This document shows, one piece after another, positions 1 through 7,090 of a stretch of 14,701 bases of DNA. The position numbers and the translations under genes were made by a program. How positions within the stretch are numbered: the stretch's first letter is position 1; each line of letters opens with the position of its first letter. Location: the NCBI GenBank assembly GCA_034112085.1, contig JAWUWD010000047.1, positions 1 to 14,701 on the forward strand, written 5' to 3'. This DNA comes from JAWUWD01 sp034112085 (lineage in GTDB: Bacteria > Bacteroidota > Bacteroidia > Cytophagales > Cyclobacteriaceae). Under the pieces are notes generated by a model. The model made no database searches. It saw only the letters and a list, made by a program, of their open reading frames with translations, and was not told the DNA's origin.

Positions 1-801
1 TCAACTTTCCTAAATATGATTACCCAGCAATTGGCGCCAGATACTGGCACAATAGACGTGGGGCAAACTACGATCTATGGATATTATACTCAGAAAGAAC
101 TGGACTTCAAGCCAGGGCAAAAAGTAATAGATATCGTGAAAGACGTTGCTGAAGTAATCACCATGAGTGATGGTAGCGTAATCACTGCGTCTTATTTTTT
201 GCAACATTTTCAGTTTGCGCCTAAAGTGCAACACGACTTTGTAGAGAAACTTAGTGGAGGAGAGAAACGAAGGCTTCAGTTGCTCAAAGTATTGATGAAG
301 AATCCCAATTTCCTCATTCTCGATGAACCAACGAATGATTTGGACTTGATGACTTTGGGAATTCTCGAAGACTTCTTAGATCAGTTCGCTGGCTGTTTGG
401 TCATTGTGTCTCATGATAGGTACTTTATGGACAGGTTAGTGGAGCACGTCTTCGTATTAGAGCCTGGTAAAGTAATCAAAGATTTACCATACAATTACTC
501 ACAATTTAGGGCATGGAAAGAAGTCCAGCAGGAGGATAAACAACAAGTCAATAAAGATAAGGTCAAAAAGGATAAGAGTGTATCGGTTAAAATGTCCTTT
601 AAAGAAAAGACCGAATATGAAGAATTAGAAGGTGAGATTGCTAAGTTAGAATCTCAAAAGGAAGTATTGGTTGAAAAACTCAATCAAGGCGAAGGTTCTT
701 TTGATGAGTTGGCTTCATGGTCCAAAGAAGTCAAACAACTTATCTCAAAAGTAGAAGAGAAGGAAATGAGGTGGTTGGAGTTATCAGAGATGGTGAATTA
801 A
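1..801 (+). CDS. ABC-F family ATPase, Uup-like (3' part, 5' end outside window)
   Basis: This is the second nucleotide-binding domain and C-terminal tail of a soluble duplicated-ABC protein. Such proteins act on the ribosome or on branched DNA (Uup) rather than in transport, and this one has no membrane segment. The reading frame is already open at base 1, where the first residues (STFLN) are the end of a Walker A motif (GKST), so the ATG at 16 is internal. A Q-loop-like YYTQ follows near 85-96. The ABC signature LSGGEKRR is at 250-273, Walker B plus catalytic Glu (LILDEPTNDLD) at 313-345, and the H-switch SHDRYF at about 409-426. Residues after about base 530 are Lys/Glu-rich and predicted coiled coil, as in the Uup/ABC_tran_CTD tail. 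The gene converges on the quinone oxidoreductase gene. The ABC-F call is firm; the Uup subgroup is inferred from the C-terminal tail. Confidence 0.93.
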   Translation, partial: STFLNMITQQLAPDTGTIDVGQTTIYGYYTQKELDFKPGQKVIDIVKDVAEVITMSDGSVITASYFLQHFQFAPKVQHDFVEKLSGGEKRRLQLLKVLMKNPNFLILDEPTNDLDLMTLGILEDFLDQFAGCLVIVSHDRYFMDRLVEHVFVLEPGKVIKDLPYNYSQFRAWKEVQQEDKQQVNKDKVKKDKSVSVKMSFKEKTEYEELEGEIAKLESQKEVLVEKLNQGEGSFDELASWSKEVKQLISKVEEKEMRWLELSEMVN

Positions 802-843
802 TTAAGAAAGTCAGATCTAATAAAGCAAGAGATATTTTAATAA

Positions 844-859
844 GCATTTAGGTAAATGC
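844..859. terminator. Possible bidirectional terminator between convergent genes
   Basis: GCATTTA (844-850) and TAAATGC (853-859) form a perfect short inverted repeat with a 2-4 base loop, in the 77-base gap between convergent genes. T-rich sequence follows on both sides (CTATTCTATT on the plus strand, TTATTAAAAT on the minus). The stem is AT-rich and lacks a clean U-run, so termination efficiency is uncertain. Confidence 0.4.
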
Positions 860-878
860 CTATTCTATTAAAGACAGT

Positions 879-1862
879 TTAGTGTCCAATCTCTAAAACG
901 ATCTTACCGGTATTCAAATTGGCTTCCATATATTGATGAGCTTCTTGAATTTCTTCCCAATGATAGACTCTGTCTATTATAGGTTTCATTGAGCCTGTTT
1001 CTAGGCCTTTATAAGCAAATTCTACAAATGATTGAGTGAGATTGATTTGATAGGCTTGTGCTCTACTTCTCAGTGTTGAGCCCATTATTTTGAGTCGTTT
1101 AGATAGCATAGGCACCAAATTTATTTCTGGTACTTTAATCCCTCCTAGAAATGCCAGCATCACCATTCTACCATCCATAGCTAAGCTATTGATGTTTTGC
1201 TGATAATAATTCGCAGCTATAAAATCTAGTATCACATTTACACCTATTCCAGCCGTAAGTTCATTAACCATTGTTTCAAAGTCCTGGGACCTATAATCAA
1301 TGCATGTGTCGGCACCCAAATCAAAGCATGTTTTGTGTTTTGCTTTAGAAGCTGTGATGATTGTTCTAGCTCCAATAAGCTTGGCTATTTGAATGGCTGC
1401 AGTGCCTACACCACTTCCTGCCGCATGAATTAGTACAGTTTCCTCAGACTGCAAAGCAGCATGTGTTACTAGTGCTTGATAACCGGTTAAGAATGCTTCT
1501 GGTATTGCGGCACATTCTGAAAGGGTAAGGTTAGCGGGTCTTGAGATGAGCATATCTTCATGGATTGAAGCATATTGCGCATATCCTCCACCAGATAGTA
1601 ACCCAAACACTTCATCTCCAATTTTCCAATTGGACACTTTATTTCCTAAATAAGAGATAGTACCTGATATTTCGAGCCCGAGTATTTCAATAGCTCCCTT
1701 TGGTGCAGGGTACTTTCCTTCTCTTTGAAGTATGTCTGCTCTGTTGATGCCAGCAGCATACACTTTAACAACGACTTCAAAGCTAGATGGAGTAGGGGGT
1801 TGAGATTCGCCTATATACAGTTGATCAGCTCCTCCGGATTCTTTTAATAGAACAGCTTTCAT
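879..1862 (-). CDS. NAD(P)H quinone oxidoreductase, PIG3/zinc-independent MDR family
   Basis: A 327-residue medium-chain dehydrogenase/reductase of the TP53I3/PIG3 type, which reduces quinones using NADPH in the cytosol. The N-terminal GroES-like domain (about 1-125) contains the conserved AAGINRADILQREGKYP stretch near 36-52 typical of this subgroup. The Rossmann domain carries the nucleotide loop AAGSGVGTAA at 147-156 and the segment GSTLRSR at 261-267, also characteristic of PIG3. No catalytic zinc ligand set (Cys/His/Glu) of classical alcohol dehydrogenases is apparent. Full length for the family. The ATG lies 4 bases after the stop of the M28 peptidase gene on the same strand, so the two are probably cotranscribed, although no functional link is evident. 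The exact substrate cannot be told from sequence. Confidence 0.92.
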   Translation of the reverse strand: MKAVLLKESGGADQLYIGESQPPTPSSFEVVVKVYAAGINRADILQREGKYPAPKGAIEILGLEISGTISYLGNKVSNWKIGDEVFGLLSGGGYAQYASIHEDMLISRPANLTLSECAAIPEAFLTGYQALVTHAALQSEETVLIHAAGSGVGTAAIQIAKLIGARTIITASKAKHKTCFDLGADTCIDYRSQDFETMVNELTAGIGVNVILDFIAANYYQQNINSLAMDGRMVMLAFLGGIKVPEINLVPMLSKRLKIMGSTLRSRAQAYQINLTQSFVEFAYKGLETGSMKPIIDRVYHWEEIQEAHQYMEANLNTGKIVLEIGH

Positions 1863-1866
1863 TCTG

Positions 1867-3294
1867 TTATAGCCCCAATTGATCGATCAAATAAACTAAA
1901 GATGCCATAGACGCAGCTCCAAGCTCAAGCTCTCTTCTATTGACTTTGTCAAAAGTGTCACTATTCGAATGATGATAATCAAAATATCGCTGTGAATCCG
2001 GGTATAATCCAACTAGAGCTGTTCCTTGCTCAGCTAGTGGGCCGATATCAGCACCACCACCTTTTCGTTCGAAGCTTAGAATATCAAATGGAGCAAAGTA
2101 TTGTTTGAAATTCAAATAGTTGTTGCGTTGTTCATCGGTTCCTGAAAAACTAAATCCCTTGGGAGTAAAGCCACCAGAATCTGATTCTAATGCAGCAATA
2201 TGCTTTTCTTTTTTTTCTTTGGCTAATCTGGCATATTCGTTTCCACCTCTTAGACCATTCTCCTCATTCATGAACATGACAGCTCTTATGGTATGTTTAG
2301 GTTGGATGCCCAATGTTTTGATAAGCCTTAAAACCTCAATAGACTGTACACAGCCAGCTCCATCGTCATGTGCGCCATCTCCAACATCCCAAGAGTCTAA
2401 GTGACCACCTACCAAGATGTACTCATTTGGATTTTCACTGCCTTTGATCTCACCTACGACATTATATGATAATACGTCTGGGAGCATCTCACAGTTCGTC
2501 TGAAAATAAAATTTCAAAGTTGGTTCTTTTGATAACATTCCATAAAGAAGATCAGCATCATTAGTGCTAATTGCTACTGCTGGTATCTTAGGAATATCCT
2601 CTTTATATCTCAAAGTACCGGTATGAGGATAGTCATCTTGAGCTGTTCCTACCGTTCTAACGACTACTCCGATTGCACCATATTTAGCCGCTTCAGATGC
2701 TCCAAAGACACGTTGATCTACTGCACCTCCATAGGCATTAAAAGTAGTAAGCTTGGTTTGGTCCATTGGGCGATTGAAGAAAACGATCTTTCCTTTGATA
2801 GATTTCTCTCCTAAGCCAGCTAGTTGGTCTAGGCTCATAACTTCAACAACCTCTGCGGTTATTCCTTTATCACCAGTACCTACACTATTACCTAAAGCCA
2901 ATATATTTACAGACTGTTCTTTATTCTTTGCAATGATCTTGGCAGTTTCTTTCTCTCCTCTTACCCAGTGCGGGACCATTACCGGCTGGAGAAATACACT
3001 ATCAAACCCATAGTCTTCCATTTTTTTCTTACTCCACTCTACTGCTTTTGCCGCTTCAGGAGAGCCGCTGAGTCTTGCGCCAACATCCTTGCAAAGACTT
3101 TCAAGCATTGGGTAGCTTTGTCCAGATTTTAGTGCTGCACTGAAGATTTTGTTGATTTGATCTTGATGTTCACTATTGACACTTGTGATATTGTCACCTT
3201 GAGTGATTGATTCAATAGCCTTTTTAGTTTGATCTTTTTGTGCGAAAGATTGTAGAGATATTATTGTGAGTAAGTAGATAAGTGGTGCTTTCAT
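1867..3294 (-). CDS. Secreted M28 family metallopeptidase (carboxypeptidase Q-like)
   Basis: A 475-residue zinc exopeptidase with an N-terminal signal peptide (hydrophobic residues 4-17, probable signal peptidase I cleavage after SFA, before Q19). A protease-associated-like insert spans roughly 140-260. The M28 core follows with all metal and catalytic positions in place: H298 in GGHLDSWD, D310 in GAHDDGAG, E344-E345 in MNEENG, D372 in ESDSGG and H442 in DYHHSNSD. The spacing fits plasma glutamate carboxypeptidase/carboxypeptidase Q. It would release amino acids or dipeptides from peptides in the periplasm or outside the cell. It is the first gene of a unit with the quinone oxidoreductase gene (4-base gap) and has a candidate promoter just upstream. 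Family call firm; substrate not determinable. Confidence 0.94.
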   Translation of the reverse strand: MKAPLIYLLTIISLQSFAQKDQTKKAIESITQGDNITSVNSEHQDQINKIFSAALKSGQSYPMLESLCKDVGARLSGSPEAAKAVEWSKKKMEDYGFDSVFLQPVMVPHWVRGEKETAKIIAKNKEQSVNILALGNSVGTGDKGITAEVVEVMSLDQLAGLGEKSIKGKIVFFNRPMDQTKLTTFNAYGGAVDQRVFGASEAAKYGAIGVVVRTVGTAQDDYPHTGTLRYKEDIPKIPAVAISTNDADLLYGMLSKEPTLKFYFQTNCEMLPDVLSYNVVGEIKGSENPNEYILVGGHLDSWDVGDGAHDDGAGCVQSIEVLRLIKTLGIQPKHTIRAVMFMNEENGLRGGNEYARLAKEKKEKHIAALESDSGGFTPKGFSFSGTDEQRNNYLNFKQYFAPFDILSFERKGGGADIGPLAEQGTALVGLYPDSQRYFDYHHSNSDTFDKVNRRELELGAASMASLVYLIDQLGL

Positions 3295-3325
3295 CGGTGT
3301 TCTTTTGATTATTTTCTAATTACTA

Positions 3326-3356
3326 GAAATATAATCTTAACAACCTGAGGAAACAA
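3326..3356 (-). promoter_or_regulatory. Candidate Bacteroidetes promoter for the M28 peptidase gene
   Basis: On the minus strand TATATTTC (3326-3333) matches the -7 consensus TAnnTTTG at all but the last base. A TTG (3354-3356) lies 20 bases further upstream, as expected for a -33 element. The -7 box ends about 31 bases before the ATG. The rest of the 211-base gap (3295-3505) holds the terminator at 3441-3478 and no other gene I can support. Confidence 0.4.
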
Positions 3357-3440
3357 GGTACTGTCACCGAAACTATTGCGGTTCGATGAGTAATGGGAGA
3401 AGGTGATTTACAAATTACTAAGATGATTCATCCATTTTGG

Positions 3441-3478
3441 ATAAATAAAAAACCTACCTGAAGGCGGCCAGGTAGGTT
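3441..3478 (-). terminator. Intrinsic terminator of the sigma/anti-sigma operon
   Basis: AACCTACCTG (3451-3460) and CAGGTAGGTT (3469-3478) are a perfect 10-base inverted repeat around an 8-base loop. Read on the minus strand the hairpin is followed directly by TTTTATTTAT (3450-3441), giving a classic stem plus U-tract. It begins 27 bases after the anti-sigma stop codon and isolates that operon from the M28 peptidase gene downstream. Confidence 0.9.
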
Positions 3479-3505
3479 AGTGAAAGTGATTAAGCCAAAA
3501 CTAAT

Positions 3506-4366
3506 CTATCTTTCTTTATTGTTTTCAATACTATCAAGTAAGGATAGCAATCCATCTCCTGTTAACTCGATCAATGGAGTGGCTTTAGATTGCTGCTTAT
3601 CTATTTTATAATATTTGTCAACGTATTTGAAATAGGTAGTGATATTTCCATCTTTATGAAATTCTATTATTTCATAAAGACTTGTGAATTCTCCAAACAA
3701 CGACAACGCATTGTTTTTTACCTGATAGTGAAAGCTGTATCGCTTGCTCTCTTCTACTTTCACCTCCAATGTACTATTTGTCACTTTACTTTTTGCAATC
3801 AAGTGATTAGTAGGAGCTTCAGTTTCACTCACTTCCTCTTCATCCTCAAAATCTTCCATGACATGGGCTTCACTAATAACGATTGGTGAAGCCTCTTCTT
3901 TTATTTCATTATTTGTAGTTGATTCTATAGGAGTAGTTTTCTGAGGAAGAGGAGCAGTTTGTTGAACCACATCTTGAATTTCTTCAGTAGATAGATCTGA
4001 TGTTTCAGGAGTGTCTAGTACTACCGATTCAGAAGTAGTAATTGAGACCTCAGGTGTTTCTGTTTGTTTGTCTCCTAAGTAGAAGTAGGCACCTACTGCG
4101 ACTAATCCTACAGCAGCTATGCCACCCAATATTTGCGTTAAGGTTCCACTTTCCAATGCTGCCGTACCAGTTACATCTACATTATTGAGCATTGATTTAA
4201 GTTCTGCCTTTCGGGCAGATTGAATACCATCCACCAATTCTTGCTGAAAATTAAACTCTTCTTTTAAAACTGGGTCTTGATTGATTGAGCTTTCGAACTG
4301 TTGCATTTCCTCTGCACCCATCTCACCTCCGAAATAACGATCAATATTTTCAAAATTATTTGCCAT
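3506..4366 (-). CDS. Putative single-pass anti-sigma factor
   Basis: A 286-residue protein encoded 9 bases after the ECF sigma gene. The cytosolic N-terminus (1-76) begins with an IDRYFGGEM-type helix and has the 'EMQQFE...DP.L..E' pattern of Bacteroidetes anti-sigma factors, which bind the sigma factor directly; no zinc-binding HxxxCxxC is present. One hydrophobic segment (about 77-97, LTQILGGIAAVGLVAVGAYFYLG) should span the inner membrane. A long acidic Ser/Thr/Pro-rich linker (about 100-190) leads to a small periplasmic domain (about 195-286) with alternating aromatic residues that I do not recognise. The probable role is to hold the sigma factor inactive until an envelope signal is sensed. 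Function is inferred from gene position and architecture more than from strong homology. Confidence 0.75.
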   Translation of the reverse strand: MANNFENIDRYFGGEMGAEEMQQFESSINQDPVLKEEFNFQQELVDGIQSARKAELKSMLNNVDVTGTAALESGTLTQILGGIAAVGLVAVGAYFYLGDKQTETPEVSITTSESVVLDTPETSDLSTEEIQDVVQQTAPLPQKTTPIESTTNNEIKEEASPIVISEAHVMEDFEDEEEVSETEAPTNHLIAKSKVTNSTLEVKVEESKRYSFHYQVKNNALSLFGEFTSLYEIIEFHKDGNITTYFKYVDKYYKIDKQQSKATPLIELTGDGLLSLLDSIENNKER

Positions 4367-4375
4367 TGTAATAGT

Positions 4376-4915
4376 TTAGTCTAAAAAGTCACTTTCTGTG
4401 TAACGTGATTTCACTATGTTATCTAATTTCTGTTTACACTTATATTTTTTTGTCTTAGCCGTATTGGTATTTGCAAAACCAAGTTTGTCAGCAATCTCTT
4501 GCATCGACAGGTTATCAAAATAATAATACATCAATACTCTTTTACAAGTATCTCCTAATTGGTCAATACACTCATGAATAATTTCAGCTCGTTCTTCGCT
4601 TTCATCATCCATAAAAACTGCCGTATCTTTTTGCTCGTGCGCTAGTCTTTTCTTGCGATCAAGCTCTTTTCTCCATAGGTTTCTACAAATACTATAGATG
4701 TATGTGCTGATTTTTGAGGTCAACACTAAATTACCGCTAGTTGCCTTTTGCCAAAACACCATGAGTGAATCTTGGTAAACATCTTTGGCTTCATCTTCAG
4801 TACCACTATTAGAGATGACCATTTTTGTCATCATCCGATAGTACTTTTTGTAGATTTCTTCCAGAGCACTTTCATCTCCCTTACATATTCTTTCAAATAT
4901 TTCGGCTTCCTTCAT
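4376..4915 (-). CDS. ECF-type RNA polymerase sigma factor
   Basis: A 179-residue sigma-70 family regulator of the extracytoplasmic function group. Region 2 (about 20-90) includes the segment EDEAKDVYQDSLMVFWQKA, which contacts core polymerase and the -10 box, and the following ICRNLWRKELDRKKR. Region 4 (about 117-168) contains the helix-turn-helix CKRVLMYYYFDNLSMQEIADKLG-type motif at about 124-146 and a Lys-rich recognition helix. Region 3 is absent, as usual for ECF sigmas. It is the first gene of a two-gene unit with the membrane anti-sigma factor. The 107-base gap upstream contains short direct repeats but no convincing TAnnTTTG box, which would be compatible with transcription from a promoter recognised by this sigma factor itself. 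The regulon is unknown. Confidence 0.93.
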   Translation of the reverse strand: MKEAEIFERICKGDESALEEIYKKYYRMMTKMVISNSGTEDEAKDVYQDSLMVFWQKATSGNLVLTSKISTYIYSICRNLWRKELDRKKRLAHEQKDTAVFMDDESEERAEIIHECIDQLGDTCKRVLMYYYFDNLSMQEIADKLGFANTNTAKTKKYKCKQKLDNIVKSRYTESDFLD

Positions 4916-4950
4916 GTAATTTTACATTTCTATATACTCGTGATAAATTA

Positions 4951-4971
4951 ATGGTAACCTGTTTATGGTAA
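4951..4971. repeat. Direct repeat ATGGTAA x2 upstream of the ECF sigma gene
   Basis: ATGGTAA occurs at 4951-4957 and again at 4965-4971, a 14-base period, 36-56 bases upstream of the sigma start codon. Such a pair could be part of a regulator or sigma binding site, but heptamers recur by chance in AT-rich DNA. Confidence 0.3.
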
Positions 4972-5022
4972 ACTATAAGCTGATAAATGTTACATGAATC
5001 AGCCTTGAAAATATTAATTGTA

Positions 5023-5457
5023 TTATTCTACGATCACCCATTCTTGGGTTCGATAAAAGAATCCAAGATATCCTCTCACGAATAATATTCCGTTTTCACG
5101 CCATATCTTACACCGGTAAACGTTACCATTTTCGGGATCCAATATATTTCCATTGGAATATTGGTCACCATCTTTTTTCATACCCTTGATGATTTCCAAT
5201 CCGATTACTTTTTGCTCGTAACGTGCATCATCTACATCACACTCAGTGCAAATTGGATCGGTATCTTCTCCATCTTTTGGAAACGTTTTGAGAATCTTGC
5301 CATAATATGCATCATTCATCTCATAGATTTCTACAATTGACTTAGTCTCTTCGGTATTGTCATCAATAGTTTTCCATTTGCCAACTATTTTTGTCTGGGA
5401 CAGTGAAAGGGAATATGTAGAAGTGATAAATAATAATATGATTATTGAATTCCGCAT
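5023..5457 (-). CDS. Secreted DUF2147 domain protein
   Basis: A 144-residue protein with an N-terminal signal peptide (hydrophobic 4-12, cleavage probably near SLS-QT at 20-21). The mature part matches the DUF2147 pattern throughout: VGKWKTIDD at 25-33, VEIYE at 42-46, YYGKI at 51-55, the C70-x2-C73 pair, VIGLEIIKGMK at 84-94, NGNILDPENGNVYRCK at 102-117 and the closing VRGYLG...RTQEW at 127-140. Members are small exported beta-barrel-like proteins of unknown function. It stands alone between the sigma operon and yceI. The reading frame is closed by TAA a few codons upstream of the ATG, so this start is the only one available, and it abuts the predicted promoter. Confidence 0.88.
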   Translation of the reverse strand: MRNSIIILLFITSTYSLSLSQTKIVGKWKTIDDNTEETKSIVEIYEMNDAYYGKILKTFPKDGEDTDPICTECDVDDARYEQKVIGLEIIKGMKKDGDQYSNGNILDPENGNVYRCKIWRENGILFVRGYLGFFYRTQEWVIVE

Positions 5458-5460
5458 AGG

Positions 5461-5490
5461 GAAAGATACGGATTATCAATAATAATCAAA
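5461..5490 (-). promoter_or_regulatory. Candidate promoter of the DUF2147 gene
   Basis: On the minus strand TTTG (5490-5487) and TATCTTTC (5468-5461, seven of eight matches to TAnnTTTG) are 18 bases apart, a good Bacteroidetes -33/-7 pair. Only three bases separate the -7 box from the ATG, implying an almost leaderless transcript. A GATTAT/ATAATC inverted repeat (5471-5476, 5482-5487) lies in the spacer. Confidence 0.45.
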
Positions 5491-5564
5491 ACCAACATCA
5501 CTATACTCGTATTTATTGAGCCTGATTTGAGTTTTTAATCTGGAGTTTGTTATAATAAGAGAGG

Positions 5565-5594
5565 AGGGACTATTTCAGTAGTGAAATAGTCCCT
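5565..5594 (-). terminator. Hairpin terminator downstream of yceI-like gene
   Basis: AGGGACTATTTCA (5565-5577) and TGAAATAGTCCCT (5582-5594) form a perfect 13-base stem with a GTAG loop. It starts 25 bases beyond the YceI stop codon. On the minus strand the stem is followed by CCTCTCTTATTATAA, pyrimidine-rich but not a pure U-run. The very stable stem makes termination or 3'-end protection likely. Confidence 0.75.
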
Positions 5595-5618
5595 TTCTCT
5601 GTTGAATTGATACACCCC

Positions 5619-6188
5619 TTATTTGGATCCTACAATGGTGACATCCAATTGAAATTCATTAGATAACATGGCGTTCTCAATTGTCCATCCATAAGATACT
5701 TCATGTTTGGTACGATCTACTTTCAATGAAGCAGTAGCTGAAACCATAGTGTCTGTAACTTTCACATCAGCGATTTCGAAACTAATTTCCTCTGTAATCC
5801 CTCTTATGGTTATTTTGCCAGAGGCTTTGTTTCCATCAACTGCCGTGATCACTAGTTTTGCTTCAGAGTACTTATCTACTGCGAAAAAGTCATCTGATTT
5901 CAAGTGCCCTTCTAGTTTTGTTTTTTTCTTTCCTTCTAAGTCATTATTGGAAAGTGAAGTCATATCCATGATGAATGTGCCTCCAGATATTTCCCCATCA
6001 TTAACGGCTATATTACCCGATTTGATCGCAATATTGCCATTATGCTCGTAAGATTTCGCTAAATGATATCCAGTCCATTTCACACTACTTTTACTTGTGT
6101 CAACTGTATAAGATGCCTTTTTGATAGAGGTAAAGGCGAATAGTAATATGGTTAATGACAAGGCGGTTAGTAAGAGTCCTTTTTTCAT
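5619..6188 (-). CDS. YceI family lipid-binding-like exported protein
   Basis: A 189-residue YceI-domain protein, a lipocalin-like antiparallel barrel that in characterised members binds isoprenoid or other amphiphilic molecules. I start it at the ATG at 6188-6186, because the residues from there (MKKGLLLTALSLTILLFAFT) form a proper signal peptide. The longer frame to 6263 adds a Cys-rich, non-conserved leader that runs through the intergenic region. Domain hallmarks are YTVDTSKSSVKWTGYH at 27-42, the MDMTSLSNNDL region at 74-84, HLKSDDFFAVDKYSEA at 95-110, GKITIRGITEEISF at 124-137 and DRTKHEVSYG at 158-167. It is divergent from the phosphorylase gene and followed by a strong hairpin, so it is probably monocistronic. 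The ligand is unknown. Confidence 0.92.
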   Translation of the reverse strand: MKKGLLLTALSLTILLFAFTSIKKASYTVDTSKSSVKWTGYHLAKSYEHNGNIAIKSGNIAVNDGEISGGTFIMDMTSLSNNDLEGKKKTKLEGHLKSDDFFAVDKYSEAKLVITAVDGNKASGKITIRGITEEISFEIADVKVTDTMVSATASLKVDRTKHEVSYGWTIENAMLSNEFQLDVTIVGSK

Positions 6189-6193
6189 GTTGA

Positions 6194-6225
6194 TTTGGTT
6201 TAAGTTGAATTTTATTTCAGATTTG
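6194..6225 (+). promoter_or_regulatory. Candidate promoter for purine-nucleoside phosphorylase
   Basis: TTTG (6194-6197) and CAGATTTG (6218-6225, seven of eight matches to TAnnTTTG) are separated by 20 bases. The start site would fall near 6231, leaving a leader of about 50 bases that begins in a small CTGTT/AACAG hairpin (6226-6240). Confidence 0.4.
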
Positions 6226-6280
6226 CTGTTACAACAACAGTAATAGATAATTGATTCAATCACACTCCTTTTTATTCAAA

Positions 6281-7090
6281 ATGAAAAAATTCGAAGAAGC
6301 ATACCAATTTATTCAATCAAGGTATAACAATAAAAAGCCACTAGTTGGGATAATACTTGGGACAGGACTTGGTGCATTGGTCAATGATGTTGAAGTCACT
6401 TGTGAGATTCCATATGAGGAGATTCCACACTTCCCAGTATCTACTGTTGAGAGTCACAAGGGGAAGTTGTTGTTTGGTATGCTCTCTGGTAAACCTGTAG
6501 TAATCATGCAAGGGAGATTTCATTACTATGAAGGTTATTCCATGAAAGAAGTGACCTTTCCTGTAAGAATTCTCAAAATGTTGGGAATCGAAAAACTAAT
6601 GATATCTAATGCAGCGGGAGGACTAAATGAAAAGTATCAACTCAGTGACTTAATGATTATCAATGATCATATCGACTTACTGCCTGAAAACCCACTTACT
6701 GGTGCCAACCTAGATCAGTTCGGAGGAAGGTTCCCAGATATGAGTGATCCATATCAAGCGTCAATGATAGCGGAAGGGATCTCGATTGGTAAGGAGCTGG
6801 GAATAAACATACATGAAGGTGTTTACGCAGGAGTTACTGGTCCTAATTTGGAAACCAAAGCAGAATATAAATATCTAAGAACGATTGGTGCAGATGCAGT
6901 AGGGATGTCTACTATTCCTGAAAATATTGTTGCCAGGCACATGGAAATCCCATGTTTTGCTATTTCTGTAATTACTGATTTATGCTTTGGTGAGATAGAA
7001 AAAGTGAGTATTGAGAAAGTAATCGCTGCTGCTATGAAGGCAGAACCTGGTATGACAGCTATTATAAAAGAGCTGGTAGCGAGAGCCTAA
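6281..7090 (+). CDS. Purine-nucleoside phosphorylase (trimeric, human-like class)
   Basis: A 269-residue enzyme for phosphorolysis of purine nucleosides to base and (deoxy)ribose-1-phosphate in purine salvage. I start it at the ATG at 6281 (MKKFEEAYQFI); the frame from 6251 adds ten residues not expected in the family. Landmarks are the phosphate loop GIILGTGLG near 23-31, ESHKGK (His of the catalytic region), GRFHYYEGY near 80-88, MISNAAGG, and GPNLETKAEY with the Glu that contacts the base N1/O6. GADAVGMSTIPE follows, then VITDL, where position 233 is Asp rather than the Asn usual in guanosine/inosine-specific enzymes. The length is normal for this trimeric class. The gene converges on the DUF2807 gene with a 4-base overlap of stop codons. 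Confidence 0.95.
   Translation: MKKFEEAYQFIQSRYNNKKPLVGIILGTGLGALVNDVEVTCEIPYEEIPHFPVSTVESHKGKLLFGMLSGKPVVIMQGRFHYYEGYSMKEVTFPVRILKMLGIEKLMISNAAGGLNEKYQLSDLMIINDHIDLLPENPLTGANLDQFGGRFPDMSDPYQASMIAEGISIGKELGINIHEGVYAGVTGPNLETKAEYKYLRTIGADAVGMSTIPENIVARHMEIPCFAISVITDLCFGEIEKVSIEKVIAAAMKAEPGMTAIIKELVARA

Noticed and set aside
2120..3013. Plus-strand open frames opposite the M28 peptidase gene
   Set aside because: They are antisense shadows of a well-conserved metallopeptidase and show no recognisable protein features.
3361..3420. Second REP-like copy upstream of the M28 peptidase gene
   Set aside because: It has an imperfect CGAA/TTCG hairpin and an AGTAAT/ATTACT pair 19 bases apart, but the arms do not match the repeat at 11524-11597.
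6189..6280. Upstream starts extending YceI (to 6263) and the phosphorylase (from 6251)
   Set aside because: The extensions overlap each other on opposite strands. Internal ATGs give a proper signal peptide for YceI and a family-like N-terminus for the phosphorylase.
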